A DNA stretch of 64,000 bases from an uncultured Pelagibacteraceae bacterium. GTDB lineage: Bacteria > Pseudomonadota > Alphaproteobacteria > Pelagibacterales > Pelagibacteraceae. Position 1 is the stretch's first letter, and every line of letters starts with the position of its first letter. The notes under the pieces are model-generated. The model saw nothing but the letters and a program-made list of their open reading frames with translations, was not told the origin of the DNA and did not search any database. The DNA is taken from NCBI GenBank assembly GCA_902615425.1, contig CACMPD010000005.1, positions 1 to 64,000 of the forward strand. The letters are read 5' to 3'. This document shows, piece by piece, positions 8,002 through 18,961 of the stretch. Made by a program: the position numbers and the translations under genes.

Positions 8002-10032
8002 ATGGATAAAAATAAGATTAAAAAAAGATATAATGATAAAATTCAAAATTTAGTAAAACTAAATAAACATTATTACAATCTTAGCAAACCTTTGGTAAAT
8101 GATGATGAGTATGATCAACTTAAAGCAGATATATTATTTTTAGAAAAAAAATACGACTTTTTGGAGAGCGAAAATTCACCCTCAAAAATAGTAGGTTTTA
8201 AACCATCTAAAACTTTTAAAAAAGTTTTACACAGAGTCCCAATGCTTTCACTCTCAAATGCATTTGATGAGGAAGATCTAATAAATTTTGAAAAAAAAAT
8301 TAATAATTTTTTAGACCAAAAAAACTCTAATGAGTTAGAGTATAGTGCTGAACCTAAGATTGATGGTATTTCTGCTTCATTAATTTTTAAAAAAGGAAAA
8401 TTTATAATGGGACTTTCAAGGGGTGACGGTAAAGAAGGAGAAGATATTACAAATAATTTAATGACAATTGATGATATTCCTAAAAATATTTCAGCTGAAA
8501 ATTTTCCTAATGAAATAGATATTCGGGGTGAAGTATTTATTCAAAATAAAGATTTTGAAAATCTTAAAGACAAGTTCGCTAATCCAAGAAATGCTGCATC
8601 TGGATCATTACGACAAAAAAATCCTAAAGATACAAAGAAAATTCCTTTAAAGTTTATTGCTTACACATTTGGGTATGTAGATAATATTGAAATAAAAAAT
8701 CAAAGCAACTACTTACAACAATTAAGTGAGTGGGGTTTTAAAACAAATCCATTAAATAAAATTATAAAAGGTATTAAAAATTTGATGAAAAATTACCATG
8801 AAATAGAAAAAAAAAGAAATGAGATTGATTTTGACATTGATGGTATCGTTTACAAAATAAATAGTTTTGATTTACAGAAACGTTTAGGCAACGTAGCAAA
8901 TTCACCTCGTTGGGCTATTGCACACAAGTTTTCTTCTAATAAAGGTATTTCAAAGATTTTAAATATTGAGATTCAAGTTGGTAGGACAGGGGCATTGACA
9001 CCTGTTGCAAAAATAAAACCAATTAATATTGGTGGTGTAGTTGTATCGAATGCAACACTTCATAATGAAGATGAAATAATAAGGAAAGATATAAGAATAG
9101 GAGATATAGTAGTCGTAGAGAGAGCAGGGGATGTTATTCCACATATAATTGAGGTAGATTTTAAAAAAAGAAAAAAGAGCTTAAAAAAATATATTTTTCC
9201 AATCAAGTGTCCATCTTGTGGGGCTAGAACAATTAAAGAATACAATTCGATTACTAAAAAAAAAGATGCAGTAAGAAGATGTTCTAGTGAGGGATATGAA
9301 TGTGATAAAATTACTATAGAAAAAATTAAGCACTTTGTATCAAAAGAAGCTTTTAATATTGATGGTTTTGGAAAAAAAATTGTAGAAAATTTTTGGAAAC
9401 TGAAAATGATTAGATTACCACAAGATATTTTTGTTTTGAATTATGAAAAAATAAAAAAAATGGATGGATGGGGGCAACAATCTGTTGCTAATTTAAAATA
9501 TGCAATTGAAGAAAAGAAAAATATTTCTTTTGAAAAATTTATATATGCTCTCGGAATAAGACACATTGGTTTTGAAAATGCTAAATTGATTGCCAAAACA
9601 CTAAAAAGTCCTGAAAATTTCATGAATCTCTCTAAAGAAAATAAAATTGATGATTTATTAAATATTGATGGGATCGGTGAAACTCAAATAACTTCTTTAA
9701 AAAAATTTTTTTTGAATAAGACTAACTTAAAGGTAATTCACGATCTTCAAAAAATTCTAAAAATCAAGAAAACTGTAGAAAATAAAAAAGATGGTGTATT
9801 AAGCGATAAGATATTTATGTTTACAGGAAAATTAACAGGCATGAGTAGAGCGGAAGCTAAGTCTTTAATAGAAAAAAATTCAGGGACAATAATTAGTAAT
9901 GTCTCAAAAAAACTTGATTATCTGATAATTGGAGAGAAACCCACTAAACGCAAAGTTGAAGCTGCAAATGAGTTAAAGATTAAAATTATAGATCAATCGG
10001 AATTGTTTAAATTACTGAATGAAAGTAGCTAA
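8002..10032 (+). CDS. ligA: LigA, NAD-dependent DNA ligase
   Basis: Seals nicks during replication and repair. The adenylation-site lysine lies in AEPKIDGISASL. The nucleotidyltransferase motif SRGDGKEGEDITNN, an OB-fold, a Cys4 zinc finger (CPSCG...RRCSSEGYEC), helix-hairpin-helix repeats (LLNIDGIGETQITSL) and a C-terminal BRCT domain (FMFTGKLTGMSRAEAKSLIEK) follow in the expected order. 676 aa, full length. Its 3' end overlaps the convergent pepP by 21 bases. Confidence 0.97.
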   Translation: MDKNKIKKRYNDKIQNLVKLNKHYYNLSKPLVNDDEYDQLKADILFLEKKYDFLESENSPSKIVGFKPSKTFKKVLHRVPMLSLSNAFDEEDLINFEKKINNFLDQKNSNELEYSAEPKIDGISASLIFKKGKFIMGLSRGDGKEGEDITNNLMTIDDIPKNISAENFPNEIDIRGEVFIQNKDFENLKDKFANPRNAASGSLRQKNPKDTKKIPLKFIAYTFGYVDNIEIKNQSNYLQQLSEWGFKTNPLNKIIKGIKNLMKNYHEIEKKRNEIDFDIDGIVYKINSFDLQKRLGNVANSPRWAIAHKFSSNKGISKILNIEIQVGRTGALTPVAKIKPINIGGVVVSNATLHNEDEIIRKDIRIGDIVVVERAGDVIPHIIEVDFKKRKKSLKKYIFPIKCPSCGARTIKEYNSITKKKDAVRRCSSEGYECDKITIEKIKHFVSKEAFNIDGFGKKIVENFWKLKMIRLPQDIFVLNYEKIKKMDGWGQQSVANLKYAIEEKKNISFEKFIYALGIRHIGFENAKLIAKTLKSPENFMNLSKENKIDDLLNIDGIGETQITSLKKFFLNKTNLKVIHDLQKILKIKKTVENKKDGVLSDKIFMFTGKLTGMSRAEAKSLIEKNSGTIISNVSKKLDYLIIGEKPTKRKVEAANELKIKIIDQSELFKLLNESS

Positions 10033-11712
10033 CCATCTTTTTTCACTCGGGTTTAAATATTTATGAAGTTTTGTGTAAATATCTAAATTATATCTCCAAA
10101 GGTAATTTTTTTCATCATTTGTTAATAAATTGAAATTTATTAAATCTTTGTCAATTGGAGCTAGAGTAAAATTTTCAAAATACAATTTATTTCTATCTTT
10201 TTTAACATAAATCAAATTTTCTATACGAATCCCAAATTTATCTTTTTTATAATATCCTGGTTCATTACTTAAAATCATTCCCTCAAGTAACTTTATCTTA
10301 TTAAATTTAGAGATACCTTGGGGTCCCTCATGCACATTTAGAAAAAAACCTACACCATGTCCAGTTCCATGTTGGTAATCTAAGTTGATCTCTTTTAAAA
10401 ATTTTCTTGCCCTTAAATCTATCAGATAACCAAAGGAATATTTATTTAAATTAGATTTTACAACCGCAATATGACCTTTTAATACCCGTGTGAAAATATT
10501 TTTTATATTCTTTTTGGGTTTTGAGAAACAAATTGTCCTAGTCACATCTGTCGTACCATATTTATATTGACCCCCAGAATCACATAAAAAAATATCTTTT
10601 TTATCAATTTTTTTTGTATTTTTTTTTGTTGCTCTATAATGAACAATAGCTCCATTTCCTCCGGCACCAGCAATAGTATCAAAACTTGGATATAAATAAC
10701 TTTTATTTCTTTTTCTAAAATTTTCTAATTTATTTTGTGCATCAAACTCAGTAATTGTTTTTTTGTTAATGTTTTTAATCCAATAAATAAATTTTGTTAA
10801 TGCAACACCATCAAAAATATGAGCATTTAACATATTTTTTATTTCTGTTTTGTTTTTTAATGATTTTAGTGAATAAATTGGATCTACAATACTAAAAATT
10901 TTGAATTTTTTTTTTAGAATATTTTCAAAAAAAATTGAGCAAGTATTTTTATCAACTATAATTTTTTTACCTTTAAGATTTGAAATGAATTTATTGAAAT
11001 TCTTTGGCTCAATTACTTGATCAGATTTTATTTTTTTTTCATTAATTAACTTTGAAACTTTATTCTTAGATGAAATCAAATAAAAACTTTTTTTATTGTT
11101 TATGATTAATTGACAGTTAGGAATAGGACTATTTGGATTGTCATGTCCCCTTATATTAAGAAGCCATGCAACATTTTCAGGTGCTGTGATAAATAAATAA
11201 TCTGATTTATTTTTGTTTAAGTATTTCCTTATTTTTTTTATTTTATTCTTATAGTTTTCTCCAACTATTTTGTTTTTAAGAGAAAAAAAAGGTTTACTAG
11301 ATTTAACTTTATTTTTGTGAATTTGATCAATTAAATTTGACCCAATGCTTTTGACTTTATTATTCTTATAAAAAAACCTCTTAATTTGAATAGATGTAAA
11401 GAACTTTGGATCAAAACCTATTGTCAAATTTTTGAACAAATTACAATTAATAATTTTATGGAATTCTATAATTTGAAAGTTTTTGCCCGCTTCTTTTTTT
11501 GCTTGTATAGTGTATCTCCCATCAACAAATAAATAGTTTTTCTTTTTTAAAATGATTGAATAGCCAGCAGAGCCAGAAAAGTTTGAGATAGTTTTAAGCC
11601 TATCGTTTGTAGCGTATTCTGAAAAAAATTCGTCATTTTTGGGAATAATATATCCATCTATATTGTATTCCTTAAATTTACTTACTAGTGTGTTTATTCG
11701 ATTATTAATCAT
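10012..11712 (-). CDS. pepP: Xaa-Pro aminopeptidase (M24 family)
   Basis: Removes N-terminal residues preceding proline; a cytosolic dinuclear metallopeptidase. At 566 aa it belongs to the long AMPP form with two creatinase-like N-terminal domains. All five metal ligands are seen: the two Asp in CDSGGQYKYGTTDVTRT, His in HGTGHGVGFFLNVHEGP, Glu in NEPGYY and Glu in GIRIENL. The start overlaps the stop of the upstream uvrD by four bases, so the two are cotranscribed. Confidence 0.93.
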   Translation of the reverse strand: MINNRINTLVSKFKEYNIDGYIIPKNDEFFSEYATNDRLKTISNFSGSAGYSIILKKKNYLFVDGRYTIQAKKEAGKNFQIIEFHKIINCNLFKNLTIGFDPKFFTSIQIKRFFYKNNKVKSIGSNLIDQIHKNKVKSSKPFFSLKNKIVGENYKNKIKKIRKYLNKNKSDYLFITAPENVAWLLNIRGHDNPNSPIPNCQLIINNKKSFYLISSKNKVSKLINEKKIKSDQVIEPKNFNKFISNLKGKKIIVDKNTCSIFFENILKKKFKIFSIVDPIYSLKSLKNKTEIKNMLNAHIFDGVALTKFIYWIKNINKKTITEFDAQNKLENFRKRNKSYLYPSFDTIAGAGGNGAIVHYRATKKNTKKIDKKDIFLCDSGGQYKYGTTDVTRTICFSKPKKNIKNIFTRVLKGHIAVVKSNLNKYSFGYLIDLRARKFLKEINLDYQHGTGHGVGFFLNVHEGPQGISKFNKIKLLEGMILSNEPGYYKKDKFGIRIENLIYVKKDRNKLYFENFTLAPIDKDLINFNLLTNDEKNYLWRYNLDIYTKLHKYLNPSEKRWLATFIQ

Positions 11713-13742
11713 TTAATTCTTTTTTGATATCTTAACCATCCAGGACTATTTATACCGCTTTCATTTTCAATATCTTGATTAAATTCAAATTCTTCTATCT
11801 CTTCTTTAGTTTCATCGAAAAAAGAATTTTTTTCTAAATATTTATCTGGTAATTCGTCAATAAATCTTGACGCCATACTATCCATCCAATCACCTTGGTA
11901 AAACCTATTCATCGAAAAAGATACTACTACTTTTTTTTTAGCTCTGGTTAAACCGACATAAGCCAGCCTTCTTTCTTCTTCTAAACCACTCTGGCCCTTT
12001 TCTTCGATAGATTTTTGATGGGGAAAAAGTCCTTCTTCCCAACCAGGTAAAAAAATTACATCAAACTCAAGACCTTTTGCGGCGTGCATTGTCATCATAT
12101 TAACCTTTTCACCTTCCCATTCTTGATCAATTGATGTTGCTAGTGAAACATGATCTAAAAAACTTTCCAAATTATCGAATTCTTTCATCGCGCTTAACAA
12201 TTCTTTTATATTTTCAAGTCTGTTTTCATTTTCTAGATCTTTTTTATTTTTGAGTATTGCTGAGTATCCAGATTCATCAAGAATAGTTTGTAATAATTTA
12301 ACATGACCCACTTTTTTTATTGTTAGATCATTTCTCCATTTTGAAATTAAATCTAAAAAGGATGTTAAACCAATTTTCGCTTTAGGTTTAATCAAGTTTT
12401 CTTCTATCATTTTTCTTGAAGAAATCTCTAAACAATCTTTTTGCTTTTTTGCAAACTCATGAATACTTTTTAGCGTACTATCACCAATCGAGCGTTTTGG
12501 ATTATTAACAATTCTTTCAAAAGCTAAATCATCTTTTTCTTGGTAAACTAATCTTAAATATGCAACACAATCTTTTATTTCAGCTCTCTCATAAAATTTT
12601 ATTCCTCCTAAAATTCTGTAAGGTAGTCCAATTTTTAAAAATCTTTCCTCAAATTCTCTTGTTTGAAATATCGCTCTTACCAGAATGGTAATATTATTAT
12701 ATGAATATTCTTTTTTTATTTTTTCAATTTCGTCTGAAATTCCAATAGCCTCGTCTTTTCCGTTTTTATAACAATTTAACTTGACTAATTCACCCTCATT
12801 TAAAGTTGTCTTTAATGTTTTGCCAACTCTATTTTCGTTATTTGCTATCAAGCTCGATGCTACTGCTAGAATATTTTCAGTGGATCTATAATTTTCCTCT
12901 AGTCTAATCACTTTTGTATTTTCATAAACTTGATCGAACTCTAAAAAATTTTTTATTTCTGCTCCTCTCCAACTATAAATTGATTGATCATCATCTCCTA
13001 CACAGCAAATATTTTTATTTTTTTCTGAAAGTAATTTAAGCCATTTACTCTGTATAAAATTTGTATCTTGATATTCATCAACTAGAATATATTTAAAATT
13101 TTTTGAGTAAATTTCTCTTATATCTTTATTTTTTTCGAGGATTTTGACTGCATGAAGAATTAGATCACCAAAGTCACATGAGTTTAAATCAATTAACTTC
13201 TGTTGATAAATCTTATAAATTGGCAATATAGTTTTTTCGTAAATATCCTTTTGATTGATTATCACTTCACTTGGATAAAATCCTTTATTTTTCCACTTAT
13301 CAATTATTGCAAGAATATATCTTGGAGCTAATTGTTTAATATCAATATTTTCTGCTTTACATATATTTTTAATTAGCCTCGTTTGGTCATCAGTGTCTAT
13401 TATTGTAAAATTTGAATTAAGATTTACTGCTGGAGCATGTTTTCTTAAAAGTTTTGCGCAAATAGAGTGAAAAGTTCCAAGCCATGATAAACCTGTTGCT
13501 GAAGAGCCTAAAATTTTGCTTACTCTAATTTGCATTTCTTTGGCTGCTTTATTGGTGAATGTTACTGCTAGTATTTGATTAGGGTAAGCTTTTTTTTCAT
13601 TAATTATATTTGCTATCCTTGTTGTTAGTACTTTAGTTTTTCCAGAGCCAGCTCCAGCAACGATTAAAAGAGGTCCATCAAGATATGTAACTGCCTCTTT
13701 TTGAGCTTTATTGAGATTTTTTAAATATTCAGAGTTTAACAT
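11709..13742 (-). CDS. uvrD: UvrD/PcrA-type superfamily 1 DNA helicase
   Basis: ATP-driven 3'-5' helicase of excision and mismatch repair. Motif I AGAGSGKTKVL, motif II VDEYQDTN, motif III GDDDQSIYSWRGA, motif IV LEENYRS, motif V MTMHAAKGLEFDVIFLPG and motif VI RRLAYVGLTRAKK are all present in order. 677 aa, on the short side but complete. The start codon lies only 34 bases from that of the divergent AsmA-like gene. No LexA box was seen in that gap. Confidence 0.95.
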   Translation of the reverse strand: MLNSEYLKNLNKAQKEAVTYLDGPLLIVAGAGSGKTKVLTTRIANIINEKKAYPNQILAVTFTNKAAKEMQIRVSKILGSSATGLSWLGTFHSICAKLLRKHAPAVNLNSNFTIIDTDDQTRLIKNICKAENIDIKQLAPRYILAIIDKWKNKGFYPSEVIINQKDIYEKTILPIYKIYQQKLIDLNSCDFGDLILHAVKILEKNKDIREIYSKNFKYILVDEYQDTNFIQSKWLKLLSEKNKNICCVGDDDQSIYSWRGAEIKNFLEFDQVYENTKVIRLEENYRSTENILAVASSLIANNENRVGKTLKTTLNEGELVKLNCYKNGKDEAIGISDEIEKIKKEYSYNNITILVRAIFQTREFEERFLKIGLPYRILGGIKFYERAEIKDCVAYLRLVYQEKDDLAFERIVNNPKRSIGDSTLKSIHEFAKKQKDCLEISSRKMIEENLIKPKAKIGLTSFLDLISKWRNDLTIKKVGHVKLLQTILDESGYSAILKNKKDLENENRLENIKELLSAMKEFDNLESFLDHVSLATSIDQEWEGEKVNMMTMHAAKGLEFDVIFLPGWEEGLFPHQKSIEEKGQSGLEEERRLAYVGLTRAKKKVVVSFSMNRFYQGDWMDSMASRFIDELPDKYLEKNSFFDETKEEIEEFEFNQDIENESGINSPGWLRYQKRIK

Positions 13743-13776
13743 TTTTTATTTTAAATTATAACTTGTTTCAATTTAT

Positions 13777-15264
13777 ATGAGAAAACAAAATTTTTTATCA
13801 AAAAAAATTGGAAAACAAATTTTATCTATAAATAATTTATTAGAAAGTTATTTCAATAGATTAAGACGCTTCATATTAGACATAAAAAGATTAAGGTTTG
13901 ATAAGGATAATAAAGTTTTTTTAGTCATCATTTCAATTATATTTTTGACACTTGTGTATTTTTTAATACCCACTGCTTACAATAAAGAATTGATCCAGAA
14001 AGAAATAAAGAATCAAATTTATCAAAAATATAATGTAATAGTAAAATTTGATAGTGAGATACGATATAATTTTTTTCCTAAACCGCATTTTAGCTCAAAA
14101 AACTTACTTATACTTAACGATCAAAAAAAAATTGGAGAAGTTAAAAATTTTAGAATTTACATTAATTTTAAAAATTTTTTCAAATTTAATCAAATCCAAA
14201 CTCAAGATATACTTCTCGATAAAGTTGATTTTAATTTAAAAAAGTCTGACTTAATTTTTTTTACAAATCTTCTTAAAACAGAACCAAATCGGAATAAGTT
14301 AAAAATTAAAAGAAGTAATATTTTTTTTACTAACAAAAATGATGAAGTTTTATTTATCAATCAAATAAATGATAGTCAGTTTTATTATGATCTTAAAAAT
14401 TTGAAAAATGTTTTAGTTTCAAAAAATAAAGTTTTTAATGTTCCCTATAAATTAATAATAGGAAATGACAAATTAAATGAAATTTTAGATTTTGAATTCG
14501 TTTCTAAAAAACTGGTTTTAAAAATTGAAAATGAGACAGATTATAAAAAGAAAAATGATACTGGAAATTTGAAAATAAGTTTTAAAAATAAAAACAATAC
14601 CTTTGAATATCAAATTAATAAAAACACTTTAGATATTATTTCAAAAGATAATAATAAAACATTTAAAGGGTTAATAGAATTTAAGCCATTTTACTTGGTT
14701 TCAAATTTTAAATATCAGACTTTTCGAATTAAAGATCTTATAGAAAACCCTTTTTTTATGGAAATTTTAAAATCCCAAATTTTAAATAATAAAAATCTTA
14801 ATGCTTTAATAAATTTTGATGTAAAAAATGTTTACGACTTTGATAGATTTTCGGATTTATCAATAAAACTGAAAATAGAGGAAGGAAATTATAATTTTTC
14901 AAATTCAAATATAATCTGGAAAGAAAATGTTAATTTAAGTTTTTCAGACTCATTTTTAAATTTTGATAAAGGAAAAATTAACTTAAATGGGAGAACATTA
15001 TTTAATGTTAAAAATCAGGACGAGTTCTATAAATTTTTTCAAATAAAAAAAGATTTGAGAAAAAATATTAAAAAAATAGAGCTTGATTTTAATTATGATT
15101 TAAATGAGGAGAAAATTACTTTTGATAATTTAAGAATAGATAATAAATCCAATAAAAAGATTGAAGAAATAGTCTCAGAATTTAATTCAAATAGCAAAAA
15201 ATTTTTTAATAAAGTAACTTTTAAAAACTTCGTAAATGATATTCTACTAGCTTATTTTGGATGA
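13777..15264 (+). CDS. AsmA-like envelope protein
   Basis: 495 aa with a basic cytoplasmic N-terminus, one membrane helix at about residues 48-68 ([19 protein letters not shown]) and a long extracytoplasmic region of short beta-rich repeats. The segment [32 protein letters not shown] resembles the N-terminal AsmA/Mdm31 module, in which a low-complexity chorein-like groove starts with 'FFPxPxxxxxNxxI'. AsmA-family proteins act in phospholipid transport or outer-membrane biogenesis. Family assignment is by eye and the exact role is unknown. Confidence 0.7.
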   Translation: MRKQNFLSKKIGKQILSINNLLESYFNRLRRFILDIKRLRFDKDNKVFLVIISIIFLTLVYFLIPTAYNKELIQKEIKNQIYQKYNVIVKFDSEIRYNFFPKPHFSSKNLLILNDQKKIGEVKNFRIYINFKNFFKFNQIQTQDILLDKVDFNLKKSDLIFFTNLLKTEPNRNKLKIKRSNIFFTNKNDEVLFINQINDSQFYYDLKNLKNVLVSKNKVFNVPYKLIIGNDKLNEILDFEFVSKKLVLKIENETDYKKKNDTGNLKISFKNKNNTFEYQINKNTLDIISKDNNKTFKGLIEFKPFYLVSNFKYQTFRIKDLIENPFFMEILKSQILNNKNLNALINFDVKNVYDFDRFSDLSIKLKIEEGNYNFSNSNIIWKENVNLSFSDSFLNFDKGKINLNGRTLFNVKNQDEFYKFFQIKKDLRKNIKKIELDFNYDLNEEKITFDNLRIDNKSNKKIEEIVSEFNSNSKKFFNKVTFKNFVNDILLAYFG

Positions 15265-16640
15265 ATCATTTTTTTCGGATTTACAATTTTATCAAAATCT
15301 TTTTCATTAATTAATTTTGTTTTTAAAGCTTCCTCTTTTAGAGTTGTACCTTTTTTAAGCGCTGTCTTAGCTATTTTGGCAGAGTTATCATACCCAATAT
15401 GAGGAGCTAGTGCAGTAACTAGCATTAATGAGTTATCCAAAAATTTTTTAATTTTTACTTTATCTGCTTTAATTCCTTTGACACAATATAAAGCAAAGTT
15501 TTTAGTACTATCTGCAAGAAGATCAATAGATTGTAAAATATTGTGAGCAATTAAAGGTTTAAAAACATTTAACTCAAAATGTCCATGTGAACCTGCCATT
15601 GTTATTCCATTATGATTACCGATTACTTTAACACAAACCATTGTCACTGCTTCTGATTGTGTTGGGTTTACTTTTCCAGGCATAATTGATGAACCTGGTT
15701 CATTTGCTGGTAAAATTATTTCACCATATCCGGCTCTGGGTCCCGAACCTAAAAATCTTATGTCATTTGCAATTTTCATTAAACTAACAGCAGTAGTATT
15801 TAAGGTTCCAGAAAAATTTACTATTTCATCATGTGCTGCCAAAGCAGCAAATTTATTCTTGGTTGGTTTAAAGGGTAGTTTAGTTATTTTTTTTATTTCA
15901 TTTATTACTTTTTTATCAAAACCTTTTTTACTATTAATTCCTGTGCCAACTGCAGTACCACCTTGAGCTAAATAGTAAATTTCATTTAAGGCATTTTTAA
16001 TTCTTACAATACAATCCTCTAATTGAGATTGATATCCCGAAAACTCTTGTCCTAATGATAATGGGGTTGCATCCTGAAGATGAGTTCTTCCAACCTTAAC
16101 AATATTTTTAAATTGGGAAACTTTTTTTTTCAATTGTTTATTTAAAAGCTCAAGAGATGGTAGCAACTTATTTTTAGTTTCCATAGCTATAGCTATATGC
16201 ATTGCTGTAGGAAATACATCATTGGTAGATTGAGATTTATTTACATGATCATTTGGATGAACTGGTTTTTTTGTACCTTTTCTTCCACCTAAAATTTCAA
16301 TCGCTCTATTTGCAATTACTTCATTTACATTCATATTAGTTTGAGTACCAGAGCCAGTTTGCCAAACTTTTAGTGGAAAGTGTTCATCTAATTTACCACT
16401 AATTACTTCGTTGGACGCTTTTACAATGGCATTTGAAATTTTTGGTACTATTTGTTTTTCTTTTCTATGAACTATAGCAGCAGCTTTTTTAATGATTGCA
16501 ATAGATTTAATTAAAACCGGTCTAACTAAAAACTCACCAATATCAAAATATTTTTTTGATCTTTGTGTAGAAGCTCCCCAATATTTATCATTAGGAACAT
16601 TAATTGTTCCAATACTATCGAATTCTTTTCTTAATTTCAT
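15252..16640 (-). CDS. fumC: Class II fumarate hydratase
   Basis: TCA-cycle enzyme converting fumarate to malate. The superfamily signature [16 protein letters not shown] is present. The other conserved blocks [19 protein letters not shown] and [20 protein letters not shown] are also intact. 462 aa, normal for the iron-free tetrameric class. It converges on the AsmA-like gene with a 13-base overlap. Its start faces the MazG-like gene across 66 bases. Confidence 0.97.
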   Translation of the reverse strand: MKLRKEFDSIGTINVPNDKYWGASTQRSKKYFDIGEFLVRPVLIKSIAIIKKAAAIVHRKEKQIVPKISNAIVKASNEVISGKLDEHFPLKVWQTGSGTQTNMNVNEVIANRAIEILGGRKGTKKPVHPNDHVNKSQSTNDVFPTAMHIAIAMETKNKLLPSLELLNKQLKKKVSQFKNIVKVGRTHLQDATPLSLGQEFSGYQSQLEDCIVRIKNALNEIYYLAQGGTAVGTGINSKKGFDKKVINEIKKITKLPFKPTKNKFAALAAHDEIVNFSGTLNTTAVSLMKIANDIRFLGSGPRAGYGEIILPANEPGSSIMPGKVNPTQSEAVTMVCVKVIGNHNGITMAGSHGHFELNVFKPLIAHNILQSIDLLADSTKNFALYCVKGIKADKVKIKKFLDNSLMLVTALAPHIGYDNSAKIAKTALKKGTTLKEEALKTKLINEKDFDKIVNPKKMIHPK

Positions 16641-16706
16641 TGATTAATAGACAAATATTAAATTACTATAAATATACATTAATTTTATAAAACTTACAGG
16701 AGCATT

Positions 16707-17078
16707 ATGTCAAATTTTAGTAAGGTTGGAATTTTTATGAAAACCTTTGGTCAAGAAGTTAAAAATAAACCTTCATTTAGCACAGATAAAATCAATAAAC
16801 TGCGATTAGATCTAATAAAAGAGGAATTAAGTGAGCTTACAGATGCAATGAATAATAAGGATTTATTAGAGGTTGCTGATGCTTTAACTGATATTTTATA
16901 TGTTACTTATGGGGCAGGACATGCTTTTGGAATTGATTTAGATAAGTGTTTTGATGAAGTTCAAAATTCTAACATGAGCAAGTTAGACGAGAATGGAAAA
17001 CCAATTTATAATGAAAATGGTAAAGTAATGAAAGGTCCAAATTACTTCAAACCAGATCTTTCAAAATTTGTTAATTAA
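16707..17078 (+). CDS. MazG-like NTP pyrophosphohydrolase
   Basis: Small all-alpha NTP-PPase (123 aa). The metal-binding pattern EELSELTDA followed by EVADALTDILYV matches the ExxE...ExxD arrangement of the MazG/phosphoribosyl-ATP pyrophosphohydrolase superfamily. It probably hydrolyses a non-canonical or housecleaning nucleoside triphosphate. It is unlikely to be HisE because it stands alone next to NAD genes. A Shine-Dalgarno-like ACAGGAG precedes the start. Confidence 0.8.
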   Translation: MSNFSKVGIFMKTFGQEVKNKPSFSTDKINKLRLDLIKEELSELTDAMNNKDLLEVADALTDILYVTYGAGHAFGIDLDKCFDEVQNSNMSKLDENGKPIYNENGKVMKGPNYFKPDLSKFVN

Positions 17079-17908
17079 ATTTCTAATTTAAAATCAATCG
17101 CTGGTGCGCTATGAGTTATGCTACCCACAGAAATTCTATCTACCCCAGTTTTTGCGATCGATTTAACTTTTTTGAGATTTATATTTCCCGAAGCTTCAGT
17201 TTGATAATATTTTTTTGCCAGCTTAACTCCTAATTTTAAATTTTTAATAGTCATATTATCAAATAAAACACAATCAAATTTTAATCCAATTATTTTCTTA
17301 AGCTGTTTAATTGTGTCTACTTCTACAGTTATTCTTTTCCTTTCTTTTTTTTTGATTGCCAAACTAACTAATTCCCTTATGTCTGAATTTGCAATATGAT
17401 TGTCTTTTATCAAAAATTCATCACTTAAATTAAATCTGTGATTAGTTCCACCACCTAATTTTACAGCATATTTTTGTATAACTCTTAAATTAGGTATAGT
17501 CTTTCTAGTACAACAAATTTTACATTTCTTACCCACCAATCTTACAAATTGATTTGTTTTTGTAGCTATACCTGAAATATGCGATAAAAAATTTAGTGCA
17601 ACTCTCTCTGCTACTAAAATATTTTTTTTATTTCCTCTAATAATTGCAATTGTTGAATTTTTTTTAACAAAAGATCCATCTTTCGTTTTTACAATAAATT
17701 CAATTTTTTTATCAATAAGTGAAAATGTATATTTAACAAATAGGAGCCCACCAATCACAGCGTTTTGGTTAGATATTAATTTTGCTTCTATAACCTTATT
17801 ATTTTTAATTAAACCAGAAGTAATATCGCCAGATGGATATAAATCTTCATTGAGAGCAAGTTTAACGTTACTTTTTATAAAATTTTCGCTAAGTTTTATT
17901 TGAGACAC
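17075..17908 (-). CDS. nadC: NadC, quinolinate phosphoribosyltransferase
   Basis: Decarboxylating transferase that makes nicotinate mononucleotide from quinolinate and PRPP. Conserved blocks are NLRVIQKYAVKLGGGTNHRFNLSDEFLIKDNHI, the ExD-like EVDTIKQL, DCVLFDNM and the C-terminal GVDRISVGSITHSAPAIDFKLEI. 277 aa. It lies 6 bases after nadA on the same strand. Its stop shares TTAA with the stop of the convergent MazG-like gene. Confidence 0.95.
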   Translation of the reverse strand: MSQIKLSENFIKSNVKLALNEDLYPSGDITSGLIKNNKVIEAKLISNQNAVIGGLLFVKYTFSLIDKKIEFIVKTKDGSFVKKNSTIAIIRGNKKNILVAERVALNFLSHISGIATKTNQFVRLVGKKCKICCTRKTIPNLRVIQKYAVKLGGGTNHRFNLSDEFLIKDNHIANSDIRELVSLAIKKKERKRITVEVDTIKQLKKIIGLKFDCVLFDNMTIKNLKLGVKLAKKYYQTEASGNINLKKVKSIAKTGVDRISVGSITHSAPAIDFKLEI

Positions 17909-17914
17909 AAAAAG

Positions 17915-18904
17915 TTATCTACCAATAGCGACCATTTTTTCAACTGACATTCTTGCTTTACTTATTGTTTCTTGATCCATAACAATCTCACCAGTTTCAT
18001 TCTCTAAACAATCTAAAATTTTAGGTAAAGTTATTTTTTTCATGTGAGGACACATGTTACATGGCCTGATAAATTCTACATTTGGATTCTCAACTTGAAT
18101 GTTATCACTCATTGAACATTCAGTAACCATCATAACTTTCTTTGGTTGATTATCTCTAACATAGTTTATCATTCCTGAAGTTGATCCAGCAAAATCACTT
18201 GCCTTGATTACATCTGGTGGACACTCAGGATGAGCTATGATTTTTATACCTGGGTTATTCTTTCTAATGCTTCGAATTTCTTTTTCGTTAAATTGATCAT
18301 GAACAATACAAATTCCTTTCCAAGAAATGATCTCAACATCTGTTTGAGAGGCAACATATTTTGCAAGATAATCATCTGGAAGAAAAATTACTTTCTTAAC
18401 TCCTAAAGATTTTACAATCTTTACAGCATTTGCAGATGTACAACACACATCTGTTTCAGCTTTAACATCTGCAGAAGTATTGACATAAGAAACTACTGGA
18501 ACACCAGGATATTTCTCTTTTAATAATCTTACATCTTTTCCTGTAATTGAAGATGAAAGAGAGCAACCTGCTTTCATATCAGGTAGTAAGACTTTTTTAT
18601 TCGGACTCATTAATTTTGCAGTTTCAGCCATAAAATGTACACCAGCCATAACAATTATATCTGCTGAAGTTTTTGAAGCTTCCACAGCAAGAGCCAGAGA
18701 GTCTGCTGAGAAATCTGCAATACCATGATAAATTTCTGGTGTTTGATAATTGTGAGCTAAAATTACTGCGTTCTTTTCTTTTTTAAGTTTATTTATTTTA
18801 TGTATATAAGGAGCATGCACTGACCATTCAATTTCAGGCATAACCTTGGAGATCTTTTTATAAATAGGATCAGTTGCTTGTTTTACTTCCTCATTAAATT
18901 CCAT
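17915..18904 (-). CDS. nadA: NadA, quinolinate synthase
   Basis: [4Fe-4S] enzyme that condenses iminoaspartate with dihydroxyacetone phosphate to quinolinate. The three cluster cysteines are recognisable in MKAGCSLSSS or DVCCTSANAV and in RPCNMCPHMKK, and the active-site loop AHNYQTPEIYHGIADFSADSL is intact. 329 aa. It is the first gene of a two-gene nadA-nadC operon. No L-aspartate oxidase (nadB) is adjacent, so iminoaspartate must come from an enzyme encoded elsewhere. Confidence 0.95.
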   Translation of the reverse strand: MEFNEEVKQATDPIYKKISKVMPEIEWSVHAPYIHKINKLKKEKNAVILAHNYQTPEIYHGIADFSADSLALAVEASKTSADIIVMAGVHFMAETAKLMSPNKKVLLPDMKAGCSLSSSITGKDVRLLKEKYPGVPVVSYVNTSADVKAETDVCCTSANAVKIVKSLGVKKVIFLPDDYLAKYVASQTDVEIISWKGICIVHDQFNEKEIRSIRKNNPGIKIIAHPECPPDVIKASDFAGSTSGMINYVRDNQPKKVMMVTECSMSDNIQVENPNVEFIRPCNMCPHMKKITLPKILDCLENETGEIVMDQETISKARMSVEKMVAIGR

Positions 18905-18961
18905 AATAAAAATTTATCAATTTGAAACCTACTTGTCATTGATTTAATGTGGGTCAAATTT

